This document shows positions 42,900-50,162 of a stretch of 64,000 nt of DNA, piece by piece. Position numbers and translations under genes: made by a program. Below the pieces are notes generated by a model that was not told the origin of the DNA, made no database searches, and saw only the letters and a program-made list of their open reading frames with translations. How positions within the stretch are numbered: the stretch's first letter is position 1; each line of letters opens with the position of its first letter. This DNA comes from Streptomyces curacoi (GTDB taxonomy: Bacteria; Actinomycetota; Actinomycetes; Streptomycetales; Streptomycetaceae), in contig NZ_KQ947991.1 in assembly GCF_001513975.1 (NCBI RefSeq), positions 379,732-443,731 on the forward strand, given 5' to 3'.

Positions 42900-43026
42900 C
42901 ACCTGCCCGCACCGGCTCAGCACCCGCCCTCACCGGCTCAGCACCTCCCCTCACCGGATCAGCACGCGCCCGCACCGGCTCAGCACCCGCCCTCACCCGG
43001 CTCAGCACCCGCCCTCACCGGATCAG
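42879..43026. repeat. 21-base tandem repeat, seven copies, across the DUF72 stop
   Basis: Units begin CACC or CACG and contain CACCGGCTCAG-like ends. Six units are 21 bases and one (42984-43005) is 22. The first unit carries the DUF72 stop as CTTAG. The rest of the gap to 43051 holds nothing else evident. Confidence 0.88.
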
Positions 43027-43051
43027 CGAAATCCCTACCGAGGCAGGCGCC

Positions 43052-43420
43052 CTACCTCCCGTAAGCCGCCCGCAGGGCATCCCGCACGGCGGCGAGCGCC
43101 GCGTCCTCGTCCAGCCCCAGCCGCCGGGCCCGCTCCGCGTAGGCCTGTGCGGCCGACGCCAGCTCCCGCTCCGCGGCCGAGCCGGCGGCAGCGACGAACG
43201 TGCCGTTGCGCCCCCGCGTCTCGATCACCCCGTCGCTCTCCAGCGCCCGGTACGCCTTGGCGACCGTGTTGGCCGCCAGCCCCAGCGACTCCGCGAGCCC
43301 CCGCACGGTCGGCAGCCGGTACCCCACCGGCAGCGCGCCCGACCGCGCCTGCTCGGAGATCTGCGCCCGCACCTGCTCGTACGGCGCGGCACTGTCGTCG
43401 ATGTGGATCTTCAAGGTCAC
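43052..43420 (-). CDS. Small GntR/YtrA-type regulator
   Basis: This 122-residue regulator is almost only a winged helix (LKIHIDDSAAPYEQVRAQI to LPTVRGLAESLGLAANTVAKAYRALESDGVIETRGRNGTFV) plus a short helical tail, the size of the YtrA subgroup. The GTG at 43420 matches the usual family start; a longer in-frame version adds unrelated residues. YtrA-type regulators often control ABC transporters, but none is adjacent. The divergent gene is a GNAT acetyltransferase 70 bases away and may be its target. Confidence 0.9.
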   Translation of the reverse strand: MTLKIHIDDSAAPYEQVRAQISEQARSGALPVGYRLPTVRGLAESLGLAANTVAKAYRALESDGVIETRGRNGTFVAAAGSAAERELASAAQAYAERARRLGLDEDAALAAVRDALRAAYGR

Positions 43421-43490
43421 AGGCCGATTGTCCCGTACCCGCCGGAAAATGAGAGGCACCCGGCCGGATCCCCCCGTAGCGTGCGCCTTC

Positions 43491-44420
43491 ATGACCGTGA
43501 CCGTGCGCGACCTCCGCCTCGAAGTGCCCGCAGACGTCGAGCGCTTCGCCCACAGCCGCCACCTCGCTCTTCCCTACGTCCTCTGGGTCCCGCAGGCCAT
43601 CGTCCACCGGCAGGCCCACACCCACCCCGACGCCCACTACCGCTCCCTCGTCGCGGAGGAGGACGGCGAGACGATCGGCACCGCCCAGGTCGGCCTCGCG
43701 TACGACAGCCCGGAGCCCGGACAGGGCTACCTCAACGTCTATGTGCGCCCGGACCGCACGCGCCGCGGCGCCGGCGCACTCCTCGTCCGCGCCGCCGAGG
43801 AGCACCTGATCGCGCGGGGGGCGACCAAGCTGTTCTCCTGGGTCCTCGACGAGCCGGGCAACCGCGCGTTCGCCGAGCGGCACGGCTATCGCGCGAGCCG
43901 CTCCGCCCACTTCCTCCGCCTGGACCTGGCGAACGGCAGGCTCCCGCCTCTGCCGGACCTCCCGCCGGGCGTCGAACTGCGCACGGCCGCCGACTTCGCG
44001 GACGACCCGCGTCCGATGTTCGAGCTGGACGCGGAGACGACGTCCGACGAACCCAGCGACATCGACGCCGAGTTCACCGACTACGAGGCCTGGCTCCAGG
44101 AGACCTGGAAGCATCCGCTCCTCGACCTGGACCTGACGTCGGTCGCGGTCGTCGACGGCCGTCCCGCCGCCTTCAGCGCCGCCCACACGGACCGCGGCAC
44201 CCGCTACGCCACGGCGATGACCGGCACCGCCCGCGCCTTCCGCGGCCGTGGACTGGCCAAGCTCGCCAAGAACGCCTCCCTGCACCGCGCCCGCGCCGCC
44301 GGCTACAAGGAGGCGTTCACGGGCAATGACACCGACAACGAACCCATGCTCGCGATCAACCGGTCGTTCGGGTACGAGATCTGCGCGACGGAGGTCCGCC
44401 ATGTCCGCGAACTCGGCTGA
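43491..44420 (+). CDS. Tandem-domain GNAT acetyltransferase
   Basis: This 309-residue protein has two GNAT-like domains. The first has VYVRPDRTRRGAGALLVRAAEEH (acetyl-CoA motif A). The second has TGTARAFRGRGLAKLAKNASLHRARAAGY and ends NEPMLAINRSFGYEICATEVRHVREL. The layout resembles mycothiol synthase MshD-like proteins, but I would not assign that reaction. The acceptor is unknown. Its end overlaps the DUF402 gene by 20 bases. Confidence 0.85.
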   Translation: MTVTVRDLRLEVPADVERFAHSRHLALPYVLWVPQAIVHRQAHTHPDAHYRSLVAEEDGETIGTAQVGLAYDSPEPGQGYLNVYVRPDRTRRGAGALLVRAAEEHLIARGATKLFSWVLDEPGNRAFAERHGYRASRSAHFLRLDLANGRLPPLPDLPPGVELRTAADFADDPRPMFELDAETTSDEPSDIDAEFTDYEAWLQETWKHPLLDLDLTSVAVVDGRPAAFSAAHTDRGTRYATAMTGTARAFRGRGLAKLAKNASLHRARAAGYKEAFTGNDTDNEPMLAINRSFGYEICATEVRHVRELG

Positions 44421-44904
44421 CCGGGCCCGCCCGCTGGAGGTGGTCCTCGTCAAGGCCGGCCGTACGAAGATCCGTTACGCGGCCGAGCTGATCGCCGACG
44501 ACGGCACCCGTATCGCCGTGCGCGCCCCCTGGTCCGGCGACGGAGTCCGTGACTTCGGCTTCGTCCGCTTCGAACCGGGCGACGTCTTCACCGAGTACTA
44601 CTGGCGCGACCGCTGGTACGCGATCAAGGAGGTCCGGGACGCGAAGGGCACCCTCAAGGGCTGGTACTGCGACATCACCCGGCCCGCCACCCTCTCCGGA
44701 ACCGAGCTGGTCGTGGAGGACCTGGACCTGGACCTGTGGCGCTCGGCCGACGGCACGGACGTACACCGCCTCGACGAGGACGAGTTCGCCGAGAGCGGCC
44801 TCGCGGAGCGGGATCCGGCAGCGGCGGGCGCCGCGATGACCGCCCTGGACGAGCTGGAGGTGTTCGCCACCGTCGAGGGCGGCCTGGAGTCGCTGCTGGC
44901 CTAG
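44401..44904 (+). CDS. DUF402 domain protein
   Basis: This 167-residue cytosolic protein of the DUF402 fold has relatives that hydrolyse nucleoside di/triphosphates or, like FomD, cleave nucleotidyl phosphonates. Diagnostic stretches are FVRFEPGDVFTEYYWRDRWYAIKEV, KGWYCDITRP and the acidic ELVVEDLDLDLW, whose carboxylates bind metal in known members. The ATG at 44401 has GGAGG six bases upstream and starts inside the acetyltransferase gene. The stop overlaps the convergent methyltransferase stop by four bases. Confidence 0.87.
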   Translation: MSANSADRARPLEVVLVKAGRTKIRYAAELIADDGTRIAVRAPWSGDGVRDFGFVRFEPGDVFTEYYWRDRWYAIKEVRDAKGTLKGWYCDITRPATLSGTELVVEDLDLDLWRSADGTDVHRLDEDEFAESGLAERDPAAAGAAMTALDELEVFATVEGGLESLLA

Positions 44905-45515
44905 ATGCCCGCCAGCACGGCATACCGCTCGTCGTCCACGGCCTTCCCCCACAGCGCCTCGTCGTCCGACAGCCGCTCCACGCGCACCTGCCCGGCGAGC
45001 GGGGCGAGGAGGCCGGTGAGCCGGTCGGCCGGTATGCCGACGGGGCTCACCCTCCCCCACACGCCCTCGACCAGCACCAGCCGGCCCCGGGGCCGCAGCA
45101 GCCCCGCCCAGTGCCGCAGCACGCGCGCGGGGTCGGGCAGCGCCCACAGGACATGGCGGACGAGCACCACGTCGAACCGCTCCTCGCCCACCGCCGGCGC
45201 CGCCGCGTCACCGACGAGGAACGCCGCGTCACGCCCGGCGAGCTTGGCGCGGGCGACGCCGACCATCGCCGGGGACCGGTCGACCCCCGTGACCCGGTGT
45301 CCCTGTTCGGCCGCGAGGAGCGACAGGCTGCCCGTGCCGCAGCCGAGATCGAGGACGTCGGAGGCGGGCTCGGGCAGCCAGGACCGCAGCCGCGAGGCCC
45401 AGGCCCGGCGCACGTCGGGGTCGCGCAGGCCGTGGTCCGGCTCGTCGTCAAAGGAGGCGGCCGCCGCGTCCCAGTCCACGTCCGCCCCCGTGATGGCGTG
45501 TTCACCGTTCGTCAT
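44901..45515 (-). CDS. SAM-dependent class I methyltransferase
   Basis: This 204-residue Rossmann-fold enzyme has motif I VLDLGCGTGSLSLLAAEQG, motif II VTGVDRSPAMVGVA, and motif IV FDVVLVRHVLWALPDP. It resembles the UbiE/Methyltransf_11 group. The acceptor is unknown. It converges on the DUF402 gene. Upstream, CGCCACTGACAG occurs twice (about 45533 and 45560) in the divergent region toward the 45-residue ORF, possible regulator half-sites. Confidence 0.9.
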   Translation of the reverse strand: MTNGEHAITGADVDWDAAAASFDDEPDHGLRDPDVRRAWASRLRSWLPEPASDVLDLGCGTGSLSLLAAEQGHRVTGVDRSPAMVGVARAKLAGRDAAFLVGDAAAPAVGEERFDVVLVRHVLWALPDPARVLRHWAGLLRPRGRLVLVEGVWGRVSPVGIPADRLTGLLAPLAGQVRVERLSDDEALWGKAVDDERYAVLAGI

Positions 45516-45653
45516 GGCCCAAGAGTGACACCCGCCACTGACAGTCCAATGGTGACTGCCGCCACTGACAGACCTGCACCGATGAGCAACTCTCGCGAAA
45601 AGGGTCTACCTCCGTGACAACACGGAACTCGGTAGGCACTGAAGGAGGCAGCC

Positions 45654-45791
45654 ATGCGCCGTGTGACCGTGCAGAAGCCCCTGAAGAGGAAGTCGGACGT
45701 CCGCCGGGTCCAGGAGGAGGCGGACGAGCGCCCCTCGGGACGACCGGAGGTCCGCAAGGACATCGCACGCACCTGGTGGCCGGACGGCTGA
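45654..45791 (+). CDS. Small basic protein of 45 residues
   Basis: The ORF begins MRRVTVQKPLKRKSDVRRV and ends DIARTWWPDG. It is hydrophilic and rich in Arg, Lys and Glu, with no membrane or signal segment. A near-perfect AAGGAGG lies five bases before the ATG at 45654, the strongest ribosome site in this part of the window. I do not recognise it. It sits alone between divergent and convergent neighbours. The upstream 140 bases contain the doubled CGCCACTGACAG. Confidence 0.62.
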   Translation: MRRVTVQKPLKRKSDVRRVQEEADERPSGRPEVRKDIARTWWPDG

Positions 45792-45825
45792 AACGCCCTG
45801 CCGGTCTCACAAGACGGAAAACGCG

Positions 45826-46275
45826 TCAGGTCAGCCGCTTGCGGTAGTGGACACGGTCGTACGGCCCGTCCATGCGCCGCTCGGTGATCTCATAGCCGTA
45901 CTTCGGGTAGATCTTCTGGTTCTCCCACATCAGCGCGTTCGTGTAGAGCCTGACCTCGGTCAGGCCGAGCGCACGCGCGTGTGCGTCCACGAAGTGCAGC
46001 AGCCGCCGCCCCACGCCCCTGCCGTGCGCGTCGGGGTGGACGGCGATGCTGTCGAGGAACAGATGGTCCTCGTGGGCCTCGACGACGACGAGCCCGAGCA
46101 CGGGATCGCCGGTCACGAACACCTTCCCCGCGGCCACGTTCGCCCCGTGGTCCGCCTCCATGGGCACGGGCGCCCTTCCGATGCGCTCGATGTAGTGGTG
46201 GTAGGCGGCATCGGTCACGGCCTTCACTGCGGATACGTCGGCGGCCACCGCCGACCTGATGTCGTCGTCCGTCAT
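45826..46275 (-). CDS. GNAT-family acetyltransferase
   Basis: This 149-residue single-domain N-acetyltransferase has motif A as LDSIAVHPDAHGRGVGRRLLHFVDAHAR, followed by EVRLYTNALMWENQKIYPKYGYE, the pattern of small-molecule acetyltransferases. I use the ATG at 46275; an in-frame start 12 codons earlier adds an Arg-rich stretch unlike the family. The acceptor is unknown. It lies divergent from the LPMO gene. Confidence 0.88.
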   Translation of the reverse strand: MTDDDIRSAVAADVSAVKAVTDAAYHHYIERIGRAPVPMEADHGANVAAGKVFVTGDPVLGLVVVEAHEDHLFLDSIAVHPDAHGRGVGRRLLHFVDAHARALGLTEVRLYTNALMWENQKIYPKYGYEITERRMDGPYDRVHYRKRLT

Positions 46276-46443
46276 GCGGCGACGGTACCTACCTGATCGC
46301 AGTCCGAACACTCCCTTAAGGGGACCCTAAAGATCGCCATCGCCCGCCTTCAGCAGGCGATTTCGCGGCTTTCCCGGGCTAGCTTCTGATCACCCCCACG
46401 GGATTCACCCCCACGCGTCAGGACCCCCTTGAGGAGATCTTCC

Positions 46444-47457
46444 ATGCCCGCACGCCGCAAGGCCGCCGTCGTCGCCACCCTCGGCCTGGCCCCGCTCGCC
46501 CTCACCGCCCTCGCCACCGCCCCCGCCGCGGCGCACGGTTCGATGGGCGACCCCGTCAGCCGGGTCTCGCAGTGTTACGCGGAGGGCCCGGAGAGCCCGA
46601 AGTCCGACGCGTGCAGGGCGGCGGTCACGGCGGGCGGTACGCAGGCCCTCTACGACTGGAACGGCATACGCATCGGTGACGCGGCCGGGCGCCACCAGCA
46701 GCTGATTCCGGACGGCAGGCTGTGCAGCGCGAACAGCGAGGCGTTCAAGGGCCTGGACCTGGCCCGCGCCGACTGGCCGGCGACGAGTGTGCGCAGCGGG
46801 TCGTACACCTTCAAGTACCGCGTGACCGCCCCGCACAAGGGCACCTTCAAGGTCTACATCACCAAGGCCGGTTACGACCCGACGAAGCCGCTGGCCTGGG
46901 ACGACCTGGATCTGGCGAACCCGGTGGCCACGGCCACCGACCCGGCGGCCACGGGCGGCTTCTACACCTTCTCCGGCACCCTGCCCGAGCGCTCCGGCAA
47001 GCAGTTGCTGTACGCGGTCTGGCAGCGCTCGGACAGCCCGGAGGCGTTCTACTCCTGCTCGGACGTCACGTTCGGCGGCGGCAACGGCGACAGCGGCACC
47101 GGCACCGGCACCGGCACCGGCACCGGCACCGGAGCGTCGGCGGCCCCGAGCGCGTCCGCGCCCTCCGAGGAGCAGATCGAGGACGGTGCCGACAAGTCGA
47201 CGGTCGAGCACCACGGCCATGGGGACCAGGAGGCCGGTACGTCGGCGGAGCCGGTGGCGGGGGCCGAGGACGCGCGGCCCGCCCCGGCCAACGAGCCGAA
47301 GGCGGCCGGCGCCGCCGAGAACCTCGCCGAGACCGGTGGGGACGGCAGCACGGCGTATCTCGCGATGGGCGGTGCGGCGACCCTGGCGCTCGGTTCGGCG
47401 GTGCTGTTCACGTCGGTGCGCCGACGGGCGGCCGGCGGCGGTCACCACGGCCGCTGA
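46444..47457 (+). CDS. AA10 lytic polysaccharide monooxygenase, sortase-anchored
   Basis: This 337-residue copper enzyme oxidatively cleaves chitin or cellulose. The signal peptide ends AAA and exposes His31 (HGSMGDPVS) as the first copper-brace residue; the second His is in VTAPHKGTFKVYI. The catalytic domain runs to about residue 215. A GTGTG linker from six-base repeats (47097-47134) and an acidic region follow. The C-terminus is LAETGG, a hydrophobic helix and RRRAAGGGHHGR, an LAxTG signal for a class E sortase. The ATG at 46444 follows GAGGAG. Most AA10 enzymes are free or carry binding modules; wall anchoring is unusual. Confidence 0.93.
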   Translation: MPARRKAAVVATLGLAPLALTALATAPAAAHGSMGDPVSRVSQCYAEGPESPKSDACRAAVTAGGTQALYDWNGIRIGDAAGRHQQLIPDGRLCSANSEAFKGLDLARADWPATSVRSGSYTFKYRVTAPHKGTFKVYITKAGYDPTKPLAWDDLDLANPVATATDPAATGGFYTFSGTLPERSGKQLLYAVWQRSDSPEAFYSCSDVTFGGGNGDSGTGTGTGTGTGTGASAAPSASAPSEEQIEDGADKSTVEHHGHGDQEAGTSAEPVAGAEDARPAPANEPKAAGAAENLAETGGDGSTAYLAMGGAATLALGSAVLFTSVRRRAAGGGHHGR

Positions 47458-47483
47458 TCCACGGCTCGGCTGTTCCCAGTACT

Positions 47484-47522
47484 CCGGGGTCTGACCGGCG
47501 GCTCAGGCCGGTCAGACCCCGG
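47484..47522. terminator. Terminator between the LPMO and lipase genes
   Basis: CCGGGGTCTGACCGGC and GCCGGTCAGACCCCGG form a perfect 16-base stem around GGCTCAG. It serves both convergent genes. Confidence 0.92.
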
Positions 47523-47544
47523 CGGTGTGTCGCCCACTCACGGC

Positions 47545-48453
47545 TCAGCTGATCGCGGAGGCGCAGGTGGTGGCGGTGGCGTGCGCCGGGTCCAGCGCGT
47601 TGGCCACCTCGTGGAAGGCGATCCGGTCGGTCAGGCCCAGGAAGGCGTGCTCGGACAGGTCGACCGCGCACAGGTCCTGGATGAGGACGTTCTTCACGCC
47701 GGGACCGGTCAGGAACTGGCTCCGGTACGGCGTGACCACCTGGTCGTACTTGGTGGCTATGACCGTGTAGCGGACGCCGGGAACGGTGTCGCCGCCCTCA
47801 TTGAGCCTGGTCATGAAGTCGGATCCGGCCATCTGCTGGGCGAGGGCGGGGGTGGCGGCGGTGATCAGGTCCTCGGCACCGGGGAAGTACGGCAGCAGGT
47901 TGGTGAGCCCTGCCAGATCGGTGCCGTGGTTGTTGGGCGCGATGCCGACGAGGGCGTTCACCTTGGCGGCGCCGCCAAGGAACTTGAGGTAGTAGCGGGG
48001 CATCATGCCGCCCTGCGAGTGGCCGACGAGGTCGGCCTCGGCGGCGCCGGTCGCGGCGAGCACCTTGTCGACGTAGGCGGACAGTTGCTCGGCCGACTTG
48101 TCGATGGGGCCGAGGGCATGGAAGAACGGCACGCCCGGCAGCTGGCCGTAGTCGAGGGAGAAGACGCAGTAGCCGCGGTCCGTCAGGTAGGGCGCGAGTC
48201 CCAGCCAGTTGTCGACGGAGTTGGCGAAGGTGCCGTGTACGAGGACGACAGGGCGGGGGTGGGCGGCGGACGGCTTGCAGGAGTAGTCGTTCCAGCCTCC
48301 CCCAAGCTCTCGGCTCCGCTCGAGCAGGGGGGACCCCCAGCTCGAGGTCGCCGCCGCGTCGGCCGCCTGGGCGGTGGTGGCGGGGACGACGGCGACCGCG
48401 GTGGTCAGCAGCAGTGCGGCCAGGGGTCTGAGCACTCGTTTCCAGGGCAGCAT
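47545..48453 (-). CDS. Secreted alpha/beta-hydrolase lipase
   Basis: This 302-residue extracellular lipase has a signal peptide ending TTAQAAD. The oxyanion segment is VVLVHGTFANSVDNW and the nucleophile elbow is LVGHSQGGMMPRYYL. The Asp is probably in ATKYDQVVTPY and the His in DLSEHAFLG. Four Cys are present in the mature protein. The family normally has GWNDYSCKPSAAHPRPV right after a short mature start. Here SWGSPLLERSRELGG is inserted before it, encoded by a palindromic element (48298-48333). The ATG is at 48453. Confidence 0.93.
   Translation of the reverse strand: MLPWKRVLRPLAALLLTTAVAVVPATTAQAADAAATSSWGSPLLERSRELGGGWNDYSCKPSAAHPRPVVLVHGTFANSVDNWLGLAPYLTDRGYCVFSLDYGQLPGVPFFHALGPIDKSAEQLSAYVDKVLAATGAAEADLVGHSQGGMMPRYYLKFLGGAAKVNALVGIAPNNHGTDLAGLTNLLPYFPGAEDLITAATPALAQQMAGSDFMTRLNEGGDTVPGVRYTVIATKYDQVVTPYRSQFLTGPGVKNVLIQDLCAVDLSEHAFLGLTDRIAFHEVANALDPAHATATTCASAIS
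48298..48333. repeat. Intragenic palindromic element, copy B (36 bases)
   Basis: Read on the - strand it is TCCCCCCTGCTCGAGCG then GAGCCGAGAG then CTTGGGGGA, matching copy A (4418-4453) at 32 of 36 positions. Outside it the - strand has TGGGGG before and GG after. It is read in the sense direction in the lipase gene, whereas copy A is antisense to its gene. Confidence 0.75.
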
Positions 48454-48628
48454 CGGGTGATCTCCTTGCGGCTCAAAGGGGAGGTGCGACGGCCTTACGC
48501 CCTGTGATCCGGATCACGAGGATGCTGTTCACCCGTCAAGTTACGGGCGGGTAGGAGAGGTGTGAAGTTACGCGTCAGTAAAAACTTCCAGTGATAGTCA
48601 GGGCCGGTTCACGACTTCTGAGGAACCC

Positions 48629-48862
48629 TCACCAGGCGGGCCGGATGGGGCCATGGGGTGCGATGCGCACCAGCCGGTCGAGCAGTGCCCGCACGTCACC
48701 CTCACCCAGCACCTCGGCCCACGCCCGTACGGCCTCCGCGGCCGCGTCCTCGGCCGCACGCGTGCAGGCCCACCCCCGCTCGGTCAGCACGACCAGCCGG
48801 GCGCGCGCATCGCCGGGGTGCGGCCGGCGCTCGGCATACCCCTTGCGCACGATCTCGTACGG
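48629..48862 (-). pseudogene. MarR-family regulator, C-terminal remnant
   Basis: The last 77 codons encode the end of a MarR regulator: the wing and following helices (IVRKGYAERRPHPGDARARLVVLTERG), then the dimerisation helices ending DRLVRIAPHGPIRPAW. The N-terminal half, including the recognition helix, is missing. The reading frame upstream of the junction is antisense cupin sequence. A single deletion that also removed the 5' end of the divergent cupin gene would explain it. Confidence 0.75.
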
Positions 48863-48866
48863 TGCC

Positions 48867-49190
48867 CGCTTCGTGTCGTACGCCACTCCGCTCACGGGAA
48901 GCAGAGAACTGTGCGCCTGGCGGGGAGAGATCCCGCCCGGCGCCAAGGCGCCCGCGCACACCGTCAACAAGGAGGAGATCCTGCACGTACTCGACGGCGA
49001 TCTGCTCGTCGCCCTCGACGGGGACACGGTCCGCATCACCGCGGGCGACACGCTGATCGTCAATCCCGGCGCGACCCTCGCCGTCGAGAACCCGACCGAC
49101 CGGACCGCGACGACCTGGGTCACCACCTCCATCGGCCTGGAGGCCGAACTGTCCGACGGGACACGTGTCGCACCCCCGTGGGCACGTTGA
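48867..49190 (+). pseudogene. Cupin-domain protein, 5'-truncated
   Basis: The 107 codons from FVSYATPLTGSRELCAWR onward encode a cupin barrel: PPGAKAPAHTVNKEEILHVLDG, AGDTLIVNPGATLAVENPTDR. The normal start and first strand are absent; the sequence before 48866 belongs to the MarR remnant on the other strand. A GTG at 48873 could still start an almost full barrel but has no ribosome site. It was probably the partner of the lost divergent MarR. Confidence 0.7.
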
Positions 49191-49193
49191 CGC

Positions 49194-50162
49194 CTACGCC
49201 GCCAGCGCCCCCGGCATCACCGCACGCGGCCCGAACTTCGCTCGCGCGCGGTCGGCGACCTCCTCGATCCGGCGGGCCTTCTCATCGAGCGGGTCGAAGG
49301 TGAGCTGGTAGGAGGCCTGCTCGGCGGGGTCGAGGCCCTCGGCGCGCAGGGCGAGGGCGCGGACGCGGGCGCGCTGGAGACCGAGGGCCTCGTACATGCC
49401 GTACGCCGCCCTGGTCAGCGCCGCCGAGTGGGCCGTCGGTTCCTTCAGCGTGCGGCTGCGGGTTGTCGAGGAGCGGTCGGCGTAGCGGACGGTGAGGGTC
49501 AGGGTGCGGCAGACCTTGTCCAGGGCGCGCAGCCGGGCGCCCAGTTCCTCGGCGGCGGAGAGCAGGGCGCGGCGGTGCCGGTCGGGGTCCAGCTCGTCGC
49601 GGGTGAAGGGACGTTCGGTGGCCAGCGAACGGGACACGGCGTTCGGCACCACCCGGCCCCGGTCGATTCCGCTCGCCTTCTCGTGCAGATCCCGCCCGGC
49701 TTTCGCGCCGACCAGCCGCTGGAGCGTGGACAGGGGTGCGGCGGCGACCAGGCCCAGGGTGTCGAGGCCGTACTCGCACAGGGTGCGGGCGGTGGCGGCA
49801 CCGACGCCGGGCAGTGCGGCGACGGGCTTCTCGGCGAGGAACTCCGCGACGGCGTCCTCGGGGACGGCGCAGGTCACCCCGGGCCGGGCGTCCCGCAGTG
49901 CCACGCGGGCCAGCATCGGGCCCGGGCCGGCGCCGATCGCACAGTCGACCCCATGGTGGGCGAGGGCGCGCACCCGGATCACCGACGCCAGCTCGACCGC
50001 GTCGCGCCCGAAGTACCGCTCGGCACCCCGCAGATCGGCCAGCGCCCCGTCCGGCGGCAGCGCCTCGACGACCGGGGTGAAGTCCTCCAGCAGTCCGAGC
50101 AGCCCCGGCAGGGCCGCCTCGTCCGTCGGCGGCAGCTGGAAACGTACGCAGAGGATGGTCAT
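49194..50162 (-). CDS. Y-family polymerase-like mutasome protein (ImuB-like)
   Basis: This 322-residue DinB/UmuC-fold protein has the helix-hairpin-helix region VAALPGVGAATARTLCEYGLDTL and the little-finger region. The usual catalytic acids are mostly lost: the DxD position near the N-terminus reads VRFQLPP and the DE pair reads DGALADL. It is therefore probably non-catalytic, like ImuB, bridging DnaE2 to the clamp. QLTFD (about residue 288) could be the clamp-binding peptide. The ATG at 50162 overlaps the dnaE2 stop as ATGA. Confidence 0.87.
   Translation of the reverse strand: MTILCVRFQLPPTDEAALPGLLGLLEDFTPVVEALPPDGALADLRGAERYFGRDAVELASVIRVRALAHHGVDCAIGAGPGPMLARVALRDARPGVTCAVPEDAVAEFLAEKPVAALPGVGAATARTLCEYGLDTLGLVAAAPLSTLQRLVGAKAGRDLHEKASGIDRGRVVPNAVSRSLATERPFTRDELDPDRHRRALLSAAEELGARLRALDKVCRTLTLTVRYADRSSTTRSRTLKEPTAHSAALTRAAYGMYEALGLQRARVRALALRAEGLDPAEQASYQLTFDPLDEKARRIEEVADRARAKFGPRAVMPGALAA

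Noticed and set aside
42784..43008. Minus-strand ORF with AGAEPVR-type heptad repeats
   Set aside because: It is the translation of the 21-base repeat on the opposite strand of the DUF72 gene, with no start signal.
47097..47134. GGCACC hexamer repeats
   Set aside because: They encode the Gly-Thr linker of the LPMO; an ordinary low-complexity linker.
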